Virus record (IMG/VR): IMGVR_UViG_3300005530_000058
Location: 1 to 36,735 of that record
DNA: 36,735 bases
Reading direction: 5' to 3' (one strand)
From: a virus
Below the pieces are notes generated by a model, which was not told the origin of the DNA, did not search any database, and saw nothing but the letters and a program-made list of their open reading frames with translations. A program made the position numbers and the translations under genes. Of this stretch, positions 7,001-15,869 are shown in pieces; within the stretch, counting starts at the first letter, position 1, and each line of letters begins with the position of its first letter.

Positions 7001-7401
7001 CCATCCACATCCCCAACTATATTACGCGCGCATATATCACCGAAGCTAACCGCGCCCAAGGATTACTATTTCTTTATGGCGACACAGTAGGTCACGATGG
7101 CAACGGAGGACAAGCCTCTCAAGCAAGAGGTTGTGAAGGTGCTCATGTTATACCTGTAAAGTGGAGGAAGTGCTATAATGACGAGGATGCATTCTTCAGC
7201 GACTACAAGTATGACCTACAGGTTGCTCTTATCATGCGCGCACTATGTGAGTTACCGGAAGGCAAGCCGATAGTGGTATTTCCAAAAATCGGTTTGGGCA
7301 TGAACAAGATGGATGTGAAAGCCCCCCGGACGTATAGAGCTTTGATTAGTATATTGAGAGGATTGCCGGATGTTATTAATAAGGACTCTCTTCCATGTTA
7401 G
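6997..7401 (+). CDS. Conserved phage protein with GNGGQA motif (DUF7831-like)
   Basis: A 134-residue protein. The block YGDTVGHDGNGGQASQARG (about 27-45), then AHVIPVKW, AFFSD, and the C-terminal VVFPKIGLGMNKMDVKAPRT, matches a conserved phage/bacterial protein family. I recall it as DUF7831; the number is from memory. The Gly-rich loop with Gln-Ala suggests nucleotide or ADP-ribose-type ligand binding, but the activity is not known to me. It overlaps the membrane peptide gene by four bases and the polymerase palm gene by seven, so the three are translationally coupled inside the split polymerase locus. Confidence 0.7.
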   Translation: MTIHIPNYITRAYITEANRAQGLLFLYGDTVGHDGNGGQASQARGCEGAHVIPVKWRKCYNDEDAFFSDYKYDLQVALIMRALCELPEGKPIVVFPKIGLGMNKMDVKAPRTYRALISILRGLPDVINKDSLPC

Positions 7402-8408
7402 ACCAACCCCGCACCTCTACCCATTACGTAATCACGGGTGCTAAGACCTATCGCCTAAGCTCGCGCAAGATACTCAAACAGTGGGGCGGCAACTTGCAGA
7501 ATATCGAGAAGTCTAACCGTAAGCGTTTCCAACCCGATCACGGGAAGCTATTCGTGCAGGTCGATCAATCTGGTGCTGAAGCTTTAATAGTCTCGCATTG
7601 TATGCCCAAGACAAATAAGCTAAGACAGCTATTTGACAATGGCATCAAAATCCACAACTACCTTGGCGTAGTATTTACCGAGCATTGGCGGGCGCGGTTT
7701 CCTATGGTAGAGGATTTCATCAAGATACCGATTGCTGAGATTAGGAACCACCCTAAGTGGTCAGAGTTTGTAAAAGCGGTAGCGGATAGCGATGAAAATC
7801 CACCTGCAACAAGATACTATTACCACTATAAGCAGTCCGGTCATAGTTTCAATTATGGTTGCCAGCCTAATGCATTCATTGGCAATATCCTATTGAAGTC
7901 TAAAGGTAAGGTACAGTTGAGCCTCTCCCAAGGTATGCGATACTACGAAGGTTATCACGCACTCCTTCCAGAGATTCAGAATAACTACCATCGTTGGGTA
8001 GCTAGAACCTACGAGAAAGATGGTATATTGAGGAACTTGCAAGGTTTCCCGATTCATATCACATCTCGTGTATTCGAGCACAACTATAAAGAAATCTATG
8101 ACAAGATTCCCCAAAGTACAGTAGGTACAATTACCAACATTGCATTTACACAGACGCAGAGACTAATAGAAGAGGAACGATTGGAAGGGTGGGATATCAT
8201 TCAGAATAACCACGACTCATACTTGGGGCAGTTTCCTGAAGGAGAGGTAGAAACCGCGGCCAAGGTTATGTGTGACTTGATGGAGCAAGAAATGGTAAGC
8301 CCGTTTGGTGAAAAGTTCCGTATGAAAGCCAGCATTCAAATCGGAGGTAATTGGTGTCCCTTTCATCCTAAGAAGAATCCTAATGGTCTAGTAGAGGTTA
8401 AACTTTAA
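7395..8408 (+). CDS. DNA polymerase I-like, C-terminal part: palm and fingers
   Basis: A 337-residue protein carrying the family A catalytic core. RLSS...NLQNIEKSNR (about 20-42) is the conserved entry. Motif A is VQVDQSGAEALIVSH with catalytic Asp57. Motif B is R140...K146...NYG (residues 153-155). Motif C is NNHDS with His273-Asp274. AAGGA lies about nine bases before the ATG, so it is translated on its own. It joins almost seamlessly to the C-terminus of the 5293-6882 product, so the pair probably assembles into one polymerase. His150 occupies the O-helix position that is Phe762 in E. coli Pol I. HDS replaces the usual HDE of motif C. Confidence 0.88.
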   Translation: MLDQPRTSTHYVITGAKTYRLSSRKILKQWGGNLQNIEKSNRKRFQPDHGKLFVQVDQSGAEALIVSHCMPKTNKLRQLFDNGIKIHNYLGVVFTEHWRARFPMVEDFIKIPIAEIRNHPKWSEFVKAVADSDENPPATRYYYHYKQSGHSFNYGCQPNAFIGNILLKSKGKVQLSLSQGMRYYEGYHALLPEIQNNYHRWVARTYEKDGILRNLQGFPIHITSRVFEHNYKEIYDKIPQSTVGTITNIAFTQTQRLIEEERLEGWDIIQNNHDSYLGQFPEGEVETAAKVMCDLMEQEMVSPFGEKFRMKASIQIGGNWCPFHPKKNPNGLVEVKL

Positions 8409-8425
8409 TTGGCATAAAACTTGCT
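8409..8425 (+). promoter_or_regulatory. Candidate sigma54-type -24/-12 promoter
   Basis: TTGGCA (8409-8414) and TTGCT (8421-8425) lie with GG and GC exactly 12 bases apart, as in the sigma54 consensus. The element is in the 63-base gap before the helicase gene at 8472. A TATAAT word at 8449-8454 lacks a -35 partner at 16-18 bases. One match of this length can arise by chance, and no enhancer site was identified. Confidence 0.3.
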
Positions 8426-8471
8426 ATAGAGATGAGTCCCTAAACGCATATAATCAGAGGCTTCCCCCGGC

Positions 8472-9875
8472 ATGACCAACAAAGAACGCTACGATTTGGT
8501 ACTTAGAGATTCCACCAGCCCACAATCATTCAAAGACTATGCCTATTACTTCCTGATATCCACTTGTTTACAACGTCGAGTATGGCTTGGAGGTTTCGAT
8601 CCTAACGTGCCCGGACAACTATATCCAAACATCTATGTAATTCTCGTTGGTCCAGCAGGCTGTGGTAAGGGTAGAACTATCGGCCCGATTGCAGATATGC
8701 TTAAGTACTGGCGTATAGGTGACCTATTGACGGGTCAGATTATAGGTTACGACCCAGAAGTAGAACTCACCGAAGAGATAGAAGCGAAGCCGCTATTATA
8801 CACAAGCGGCCCCCAAGATTTGAGTTACGAGCAGCTTCTTCGTAGGCAAGCCCAGAGCATCCGATATTGTGATTGGACACGTAGCAGAGGGAGTACTACT
8901 AAACCAGCAGGCACACCTAATAAGTACGGCAGTAGTCCAATGTATTTTCTATTGGAAGAACTTTCCAGTCTATTCCACAAGGACGCTCGCCGCGTTAGTA
9001 AGTACCTTCTAACTGCCTACGATTGTAACGACTTCGAAAGGGATATTATATCGCGCGGCAAGGACGTATTAAAGAAACCATGCTTGAGCTTTCTTGCAGG
9101 AACTACCCCACAAGACCTAGAAGATCAACTAGACGAATCAGTAATCGGAGATGGACTCGCTTCCCGTACGTGGTTCATCTATGAAATGGTAGAAGGCCAG
9201 CGCTTATGGGGTTATCGTCCACCAGATGCTAACCAGAAAGCTGCCAAGGCCGAACTCCTTCAACACATTAAGTCTCTTGCATTCGTTTATGGTAGGTGTC
9301 ATTTCTCTCCTGAAGCCGATGCATACTTAAAGCATTGGTGGGAAGTTGAATCATTGGACAACCGGCCCAATAACTCACCCAAACTGGATACCTACTACAA
9401 ACGCAAAATCATTCACGTCTCAAAATTAGCAATGATTTTGAACTTCTCAGAGCAAACTACTAATTATGAAATCTCGTTGGAGTGTGCTCAACGGGCGCTA
9501 GAGATACTCGCCCAAGCAGAACGTAAGATGCACTACGCATTGAACTTCAAGGGACGTAATCCAATAGCACCTGCTGCAAGTAAAGCTCTTGCATTCATGT
9601 TCGAGTATCGGAAACCTGTTACGCTTGAGTATATTCTAGCAGCGGATGGGGGCGGATTATACAATGATGTGAATGAGATGGAAGCGAAAGAAATGATGCG
9701 TCACTTAATGGCAAGCGAGAGAGTATATATGCCAAAACCGGGTTTCTACTTTCCTAGTAAATTGAAGGGTAGGGAGAACATTGTAATATTAGGGAATGGA
9801 AAAGGGAATACCACAACAAGTGATATCCCCGGTTCTGAGCTTAAAGCTTTGCCTTTAGATAAGAGCCTGCTCTAA
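8472..9875 (+). CDS. DUF3987-type replicative helicase/primase-associated ATPase
   Basis: A 467-residue protein. The Walker A is VGPAGCGKGRT at about 59-69 (Lys66). The Walker B is YFLLEELSSLF (Glu162, Glu163). The wide separation, the FLAGTTPQDL region after it (about 208-217) and the C-terminal helical part match the DUF3987 family, which in phages lies beside DNA polymerase and is taken to be a replicative helicase or its loader. No primase motifs are visible. Residues 134-152 form a basic, Gly/Thr-rich insert. It is the last gene of the rightward arm. Its TAA overlaps the stop of the convergent giant virion protein gene. The ATG at 8472 has a G/C-rich leader without SD. Confidence 0.75.
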   Translation: MTNKERYDLVLRDSTSPQSFKDYAYYFLISTCLQRRVWLGGFDPNVPGQLYPNIYVILVGPAGCGKGRTIGPIADMLKYWRIGDLLTGQIIGYDPEVELTEEIEAKPLLYTSGPQDLSYEQLLRRQAQSIRYCDWTRSRGSTTKPAGTPNKYGSSPMYFLLEELSSLFHKDARRVSKYLLTAYDCNDFERDIISRGKDVLKKPCLSFLAGTTPQDLEDQLDESVIGDGLASRTWFIYEMVEGQRLWGYRPPDANQKAAKAELLQHIKSLAFVYGRCHFSPEADAYLKHWWEVESLDNRPNNSPKLDTYYKRKIIHVSKLAMILNFSEQTTNYEISLECAQRALEILAQAERKMHYALNFKGRNPIAPAASKALAFMFEYRKPVTLEYILAADGGGLYNDVNEMEAKEMMRHLMASERVYMPKPGFYFPSKLKGRENIVILGNGKGNTTTSDIPGSELKALPLDKSLL

Positions 9876-9878
9876 GGC
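9851..9878. terminator. Bulged hairpin across the convergent stop codons
   Basis: GCCTTTAGA (9851-9859) pairs with TCTAAGGC (9871-9878) with one bulged T and an 11-base loop. It covers the overlapping stops of the two arms. There is no T-run directly after it on either strand, so a bidirectional terminator is only possible. No other terminator is visible where the arms meet. Confidence 0.25.
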
Positions 9879-12800
9879 ACCATAGAAGACTTCGCTTTAT
9901 TGATATTCGATTGCAACACAAAATCCTCAATACGATTGACTGCTTCTTTTTCACCTTGAGTCTTTACCAAGTAATTATAATATGAAACAAACTCACTCGG
10001 ATTATCCTTCAAAGAAGGGGCAGTTTGGTACGAATTTGCCTTTAAACCTTTTAGGAAACGTATCGCCTTCTCAGGTTCAGTCTTTGCTTTATCTTGAAAT
10101 TTCTGCATCAATTCAGGCAATAACTCCACTGCCTCGCCAATATCACTTGTCTGTTTGTAGTTCTTCGATTCAGCATCCAAGTATTTATTGGACTGAGTGG
10201 GTTCGCCAGATGGACTACCTGTAAGCTCTCGATATACCCTAAGATCACGGAACTTATCAGAGCGTTCAACATCACCCTTAGAGATAGTATTATTTGCAAT
10301 CATTCTCGCGGCCTGAATGTTATGGGTAAGAACGTCAAGTGCGTACATCTTAGTAGCATCCCACACATCTGTACCTTGTTGCAATGCCTCAGCATAGTCC
10401 GCGGTTTTCTTCTCCAAATCCATAACCGTAGTCGCCGCTGGAAACGATACCATATTCCTTGGGGTACGACCTTTAACGAATATGTCGGAGATAGTTTTAG
10501 CTGAATCGGATACAATACCAGCGTAGTTACCGAGTTGCATAAGAGTGACTAGTTCGGATACGACATTTTTAGTACTCGCCTCTGCAAGTGTCTCTTTAAG
10601 GTCTGCATCTTGTGACTTCCTACCAGTCAATACCTTATTCAATTCCTGAATAGCTTCACCAGTTAATACGCTACCGAGTAGGTATGTGAGCATCGGCAAA
10701 CGATTACTACCATCCATGAATGGTTTATACACATCTTGATAGATCACATTAGACTTCTCGATGCCCCACTTCTGCAAGCTAAGGAATGGACTCAGGCTAC
10801 CCTCCATTACTGCCGCCGGTAGTCCACGTCCACCATAAGAACCTTGAACACGATCAACCAGATTCTTAGCCATTTGGTTAAGAGCATGGTCTAGTTCTTC
10901 TCCTTTTAGTTCTCCTATCTTATCCACTTCTGTCAGTCTTCCAAACTTCTTCAACCACTCCACCGCTTTCACATCTCCACTGCTCGCAGCTAGTATATTA
11001 TTACGAGCGAGTTCTTTACCTACAGAGAACGTGATATCTCTACCGAAGTTCTCAAGAGCTTCTCGACCTTGCCACTTGCGTAGAAGGGTAGCACCCTTAT
11101 TTAGAGTTGCGGTTATACGGTCTGGTGCTTCCAGCAGGTCACCAATCTGGTAACGATCGAGATTAGGTTTCTTAGCAGCATAACGCAAGGCGTTCGCAGA
11201 TTCATTTCGCACATTAGCTATTCCCTTAAGCGCGGCCCCAAAATCACCTAAGCGAGTCATGTATGGCAATGTATTCACAGGAATGCTCAATACATCCCTA
11301 ACTCCAGTGGCTGGTCCAAGAATCGCCGAGGTCACCAATCGAGCAAATGCATTAACCTTAGGGTTGAATCCGCTCTGTGCTCCCAAATTCCTTAACACTA
11401 CCTTCATTGAGTCGCGAATCTCTTTAGCTTGTGGTACAGAGTTATCGGCGGTATCAACACCTTCATCGAAAGCATTGGTATCTGGATTCTTCAACTTAAG
11501 TATCTTGCGTATCTCCGGTTTGCTCTCTATCTCTTGGTAGAATGCCAAATCCGCGGCCGCTCTCTTACCATATTTTGCGAGGTTCGCAATTACATTCTGT
11601 TCGCGCAGTGATTCAGGTAATCCTAGGCCCGCGGTTCTGCGGATAGCACCAAAGTCAATAGACCTATAGTTATTACGCTCACCTGATAGGGCATCAACAT
11701 GAGCATTAACATCTTTAAGCGCAGTATCGAAGTCGATACCCTTATCGGTTACATCTTCAATATACTGTGCCCACTCACGCTTTCGGGCTTTAGCTTCTGG
11801 AGTGTTGGCTCGATTTACAAACAAGTCGAGCGCGGTATCGGACAATTGTGAGGGTATATAGTTCTGATTCTTACCAGCTTCGCGACCTTCGATTTTAATA
11901 CCAAGTTCACGACGGATATCAGCGATATCTCCTAGATAAGATTTCAATGTATCGTAAATCGCTGCGCCATCCTTAATGCCACTCACATCTATTGAGCTAT
12001 CATCCCTTGTTTTCCACTTCTCTAGCATCTTCTCTTCTACATACTTCACATTACTCTCGTCAAACTTCTTCAGATTGCTTACCAGTTCTTGTGCTCGTCC
12101 GATATATTGATCTTGTCGTGTCTCGAAGTTCTTGAATGACTCGGCAGCCGGTATGGATACTCTCGCGGCTTGATCGAACTGCGCTTCCGCGGGTTTGAAG
12201 AAACCTTTGCGAGTGGTGTCAATGGAGTCTATATCGGTGGGTTCTTGTTCCACTTCACTTAGTCGCTTACCTCCACTCTTCTGATATCCTTCCGGTGTAT
12301 GGCCACCAAAATACTTATTCTTAGTATCTTCCAATGCTCGCCACACACCCTTAAACTCCGGCGACTCAAAATCCATGTTAGGATCTTTCATCATTTCCGA
12401 AATCTTCTGGTAGTGTTCGTTGTATAAACGAGTGCCTTCTTCGGTATTACGTCCAACATCCTCGGTGGGTTGTTGCTGAATGTCCTCTCGTCGCACATAT
12501 CTATTCCTCGCCGGTTCCGTATCCTTAAAGCGTGCCTCTTCATTACCCTGTCGAATCTCTTCAAGAGATGGTTGTTTAGTGGGGCCGCCCTCAACTGCTT
12601 CTCGCATGTTTTGGAATGGAGTTCTATCTACTTCTCTCTGTTGATCTACAGGTTGTGCTATTGGGGTTCTAATCGCACCCACTTCCACACCCCTACTGGT
12701 TCGCCCATGAGTGAATCTATTACCAAGCCATCTGGCGAAGTCGTCAGTAGTTGCCTTCGGACTATTGAAGTTCGACCGATACCAACTTACCAAATCTTTC

Positions 12801-14596
12801 TTAACGCTACTATCCCTTTCCAACATTCGCTTAACATCCACATCTCCAGACCGCTGTGCAAGATATTCAAACTCAGGTGTAATACTACCATTACCCGGTT
12901 CCCTACCCTGAGCACGCTCGTTGCTTATCCACCTCTGCACCACTGGATCCTTTTCCATTGTGCTCTGGATATGGGCACGTTGTGCCGCCGGTAGTTCATC
13001 TGCTAGGATATGCGAGAATTCATGTGTAACCGTATCGGGTTGAGTTCCTGTAGCGCGTACTTTATTAGCACCCTCAGCATATCCATACACCTGCTTACCC
13101 TCAGGAGTAGTTATGGTTTGTCCGGGTTCGTAGGCAAAGTCAACTCCTTGATGTTGTCTAGCGCGTGCTTCATTGAGAGCAACCAGATTTTCACGAGTCC
13201 GTGGTTGTACTTGCTGTTCAGGTAGTTGTCCAATGCCTTCGACATTTCCCTTTGCAATTGCTTCTCGGTCACGTTTGAGTTGGTCTTTAGCGAGTTTGAG
13301 TTTCTGCTTACGGAGTTCGATGGATTCTTTTTGTGCTTTAAGTTCTTCATAAGACAGTACCTTATGTTCTTGTTCGAGATTAGCTTTCTCTTCTTCTACA
13401 TCTGCATGATTCTGTTCTGGAGATTGATACCTATCGCGCGTGTTACCCTCTAGGCGACGCATCTCTAAATCCGCGGCCGACTCTTGTGCATTTGCAGTGG
13501 CATCTGCTTCCATATTACCAGTGTAATCTGGGTAAATCTCCTTACCAGTCTCAGTCGTGACTATAGGTTCTGGCCGCGCTTCTGGATGTGCAGCAAGCTG
13601 TCTTGCTTTCATCAAGTCTGGATTCGCCTGTAAAGCTTCTTCTACTCGTGCCTTTACATAATCTTCTGCCCGAGGATTCCTTTGTGATTCGATCAATGAC
13701 CTAACCGGCCCCTCTGGATTAGGTGAAGTAGTGTCCTGTACATTACCATGCTCATCACCTGTGAACCTCGGTTTGACAAGTTCTCGATATGCTAACTCAT
13801 CTGCCGGTATCATACCCTCATGTGCAGCCGCGGTTCCGGGCATGTATGGATGAACACCAACCATTTGTGCAATGGCAGTTGGGCGATGTAATGCAGCACC
13901 GCCCAAAGTATTCAACAAGAGTTTACCTACATCGAAAGGTTCCGGCGATGTAGTCTGATCGTAGATATCTTGCGCTGCACCTAGACCTGCACCGATACCT
14001 ATATTTTGTCCGGCCGGTGAGGCAAGGACTTGACCTACAGAACCAACTACACCACGCCCTGCGCCAAATGCCTTAACCGCGTCCCTAACCATACTCGGAC
14101 TAGGACGCATTCCTAATGCTTGTGCAGCAAGGTTACCGCTTATAGCAGCATAAGGATGCTCAGTATTAGCTTCAGCAGTCTGCTGTAGGAATTCCTTACC
14201 TACATCACTCTGATTGAGGATTGCTTCTTGTCCTTTGGCAGCGGTAATTGCTCCCAAGATTCCACCCATAATTGTAGCACCTCCATGTGCTATCTGTCCA
14301 AATGGTGGCGGAATAGCCTCAAGCGGAGCCGCGGTTACTGCCGATGTAGCAGCACCAGAAGCAAGGCCACCTAGCATCGGTACAATACCTGTAGCTACAT
14401 TACGACCAAAAGTACCTGAAGCGGTGTGCTTCTGACTGCTACTGTCAGGGATAGGTTGTGATGGTACAGGTACTGGTGTGCTGCGTGGTACTACATCAAA
14501 CGTCTCATCGGATATGTCAAATCTATCAGGATCATAACCTTGATTAACAAGTGCGCGACGTTTGACTTCTGGTGAAAGTGGTTCTAGGAGGGGCAT
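9872..14596 (-). CDS. Giant internal virion (ejection) protein with HEFSH metallopeptidase motif
   Basis: A 1574-residue protein, the last gene of the leftward arm. In order: a polar N-terminus; a Gly/Ala-rich hydrophobic stretch (about 66-120) that could insert in membrane; a charged coiled-coil-like region (about 395-450); a zinc-peptidase motif HEFSHILADE with His525, Glu526 and His529, followed by EFEYLAQ as a possible third-ligand helix; then long helical, charged regions. A hydrophobic segment near residue 1100 (TSAILGPATGVRDVLSIPVN) leads into a helical C-terminal region of the large polyvalent protein type. Such proteins sit inside podovirus heads and are ejected with the DNA. The peptidase could cut scaffold or virion proteins, or periplasmic targets. 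No lysozyme motif was seen. Confidence 0.75.
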   Translation of the reverse strand: MPLLEPLSPEVKRRALVNQGYDPDRFDISDETFDVVPRSTPVPVPSQPIPDSSSQKHTASGTFGRNVATGIVPMLGGLASGAATSAVTAAPLEAIPPPFGQIAHGGATIMGGILGAITAAKGQEAILNQSDVGKEFLQQTAEANTEHPYAAISGNLAAQALGMRPSPSMVRDAVKAFGAGRGVVGSVGQVLASPAGQNIGIGAGLGAAQDIYDQTTSPEPFDVGKLLLNTLGGAALHRPTAIAQMVGVHPYMPGTAAAHEGMIPADELAYRELVKPRFTGDEHGNVQDTTSPNPEGPVRSLIESQRNPRAEDYVKARVEEALQANPDLMKARQLAAHPEARPEPIVTTETGKEIYPDYTGNMEADATANAQESAADLEMRRLEGNTRDRYQSPEQNHADVEEEKANLEQEHKVLSYEELKAQKESIELRKQKLKLAKDQLKRDREAIAKGNVEGIGQLPEQQVQPRTRENLVALNEARARQHQGVDFAYEPGQTITTPEGKQVYGYAEGANKVRATGTQPDTVTHEFSHILADELPAAQRAHIQSTMEKDPVVQRWISNERAQGREPGNGSITPEFEYLAQRSGDVDVKRMLERDSSVKKDLVSWYRSNFNSPKATTDDFARWLGNRFTHGRTSRGVEVGAIRTPIAQPVDQQREVDRTPFQNMREAVEGGPTKQPSLEEIRQGNEEARFKDTEPARNRYVRREDIQQQPTEDVGRNTEEGTRLYNEHYQKISEMMKDPNMDFESPEFKGVWRALEDTKNKYFGGHTPEGYQKSGGKRLSEVEQEPTDIDSIDTTRKGFFKPAEAQFDQAARVSIPAAESFKNFETRQDQYIGRAQELVSNLKKFDESNVKYVEEKMLEKWKTRDDSSIDVSGIKDGAAIYDTLKSYLGDIADIRRELGIKIEGREAGKNQNYIPSQLSDTALDLFVNRANTPEAKARKREWAQYIEDVTDKGIDFDTALKDVNAHVDALSGERNNYRSIDFGAIRRTAGLGLPESLREQNVIANLAKYGKRAAADLAFYQEIESKPEIRKILKLKNPDTNAFDEGVDTADNSVPQAKEIRDSMKVVLRNLGAQSGFNPKVNAFARLVTSAILGPATGVRDVLSIPVNTLPYMTRLGDFGAALKGIANVRNESANALRYAAKKPNLDRYQIGDLLEAPDRITATLNKGATLLRKWQGREALENFGRDITFSVGKELARNNILAASSGDVKAVEWLKKFGRLTEVDKIGELKGEELDHALNQMAKNLVDRVQGSYGGRGLPAAVMEGSLSPFLSLQKWGIEKSNVIYQDVYKPFMDGSNRLPMLTYLLGSVLTGEAIQELNKVLTGRKSQDADLKETLAEASTKNVVSELVTLMQLGNYAGIVSDSAKTISDIFVKGRTPRNMVSFPAATTVMDLEKKTADYAEALQQGTDVWDATKMYALDVLTHNIQAARMIANNTISKGDVERSDKFRDLRVYRELTGSPSGEPTQSNKYLDAESKNYKQTSDIGEAVELLPELMQKFQDKAKTEPEKAIRFLKGLKANSYQTAPSLKDNPSEFVSYYNYLVKTQGEKEAVNRIEDFVLQSNINKAKSSMVP

Positions 14597-14601
14597 ACAG
14601 A

Positions 14602-15858
14602 TTAATACATCGGAATTGCCGGAACTGGTTGTACTTTATTACGACGTTTCAATAGTTGCTGAAGAAGAGCAGGATTTTGTTGTATATCACGTTGAGTAGT
14701 CAGATCGAGTTGTGACATATCTTCTGCTGGTGCAGGTGTAGAACCGGCCCCCATAATACCATTAAGGAATGGTAAAGCCGCACCCCAATCAATGTCCTCA
14801 AACATATTAACTGAATTATCAGCAGTAGGAGTAGCCTTCACTTTAGATGGTGTAGCTTTAGGTGACGTAGTGGGCGCGGTAGTAGTTCCACTACCACCTT
14901 CCGCTACCTTAAGCATAGCATTTCGTTTAGCTTCTAATTCATCCTGATACCCACCACTTCTTGGTACAACACTTTGTACATCTTTAGTACCAGTTTGAAT
15001 CTTAGTCTTACCGTCTGGTGATACAAAGTATTCTGGCATCAATTGGTGTGACACATCGCTACCCGGAAAATTATATAGTCTTCCTGGCTCATTTCCAGAC
15101 ATGCCAAAAGCACCCATAACTCTCTCGCCCGGAGCACTAGAGACTTTAGTCTTGGCAAAGTTCTCTGCTTGAGCAGCTTGATTCATTGCACGAGTATTAG
15201 CAGCTACATCACCTGCATAAGTAGGAGCTTGAGTGGCAGCAAGTTTAGCTGCTTCTTGATTACCACCTATAGCACTACGCACTACATCAAACTGATTGGC
15301 AGGTGATAATGAACTTAATCCATTTATGCTACGTATAGAATTATCGTGAGTAGCATTTCCAGTTAACCGCGCCTGATTTCCGCCCGCTTCAATACCTTCT
15401 ATTTGACCTTGGTTTTGGAGTGCGGTTTGTGCCAAAGCATTCTGCTGTGCTTGAGTAGCAAGTTGTTGCTTCATAGCCATATCTGCCATAGCCATGTTAT
15501 TCTGCATATTCAATTTAGTAGCTAGTTGTCCAGCTCCACCCTTATTAAATATCATATCCATCATCGGATTCGACGCTTGCGCAGGAGAGAAACTAGGAGG
15601 AGATGCAACTACTCCACGATCTTTATATATTCTACGAACTGCATTATTTGTATCTATTGATTGATCTTCATCAGACAAATCTGCACCAGAGGTTTTTATA
15701 TCATTTTGTATTTTTGGCTCTGGATCAGTACCGGGACTAAATGTCCCGCCAGTTATACCACCCGCACCCATTAATCCACCTAAAATAGAGAGCAATCCTC
15801 CACCTCCACCTGAAGGCGCGGACATTACTGCATGAGATTTACGTGTTCTTACGGCCAT
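14602..15858 (-). CDS. Internal virion protein, low complexity (418 aa)
   Basis: A 418-residue protein. The N-terminus has a Gly-rich hydrophobic stretch (GGGGGLLSILGGLMGAGGIT). Residues about 105-160 are extremely rich in Met, Gln, Ala and Asn and should form long helices. A Thr/Pro-rich linker lies near 325-345, and the C-terminus is Gln/Leu-rich. This composition and the position between two other virion proteins fit an ejected internal protein of the podovirus head. No catalytic motif is visible. It is five bases from the giant protein gene downstream. Confidence 0.6.
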   Translation of the reverse strand: MAVRTRKSHAVMSAPSGGGGGLLSILGGLMGAGGITGGTFSPGTDPEPKIQNDIKTSGADLSDEDQSIDTNNAVRRIYKDRGVVASPPSFSPAQASNPMMDMIFNKGGAGQLATKLNMQNNMAMADMAMKQQLATQAQQNALAQTALQNQGQIEGIEAGGNQARLTGNATHDNSIRSINGLSSLSPANQFDVVRSAIGGNQEAAKLAATQAPTYAGDVAANTRAMNQAAQAENFAKTKVSSAPGERVMGAFGMSGNEPGRLYNFPGSDVSHQLMPEYFVSPDGKTKIQTGTKDVQSVVPRSGGYQDELEAKRNAMLKVAEGGSGTTTAPTTSPKATPSKVKATPTADNSVNMFEDIDWGAALPFLNGIMGAGSTPAPAEDMSQLDLTTQRDIQQNPALLQQLLKRRNKVQPVPAIPMY

Positions 15859-15869
15859 AAAATTAAGAG

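Noticed and set aside
6883-7394. Group I intron or intein in the polymerase gene
   Set aside because: The intervening DNA is fully coding with coupled genes, has no visible intron core or intein splice residues (no Cys/Ser start or His-Asn end), and the second half has its own ribosome site. RNA evidence could still change this.
12470-12994. Plus-strand frame of 174 codons inside the giant virion protein gene
   Set aside because: It is antisense to a long, well-formed frame with a recognisable peptidase motif; its peptide is Leu/Ser/Phe-rich as expected from a shadow and has no ribosome site.
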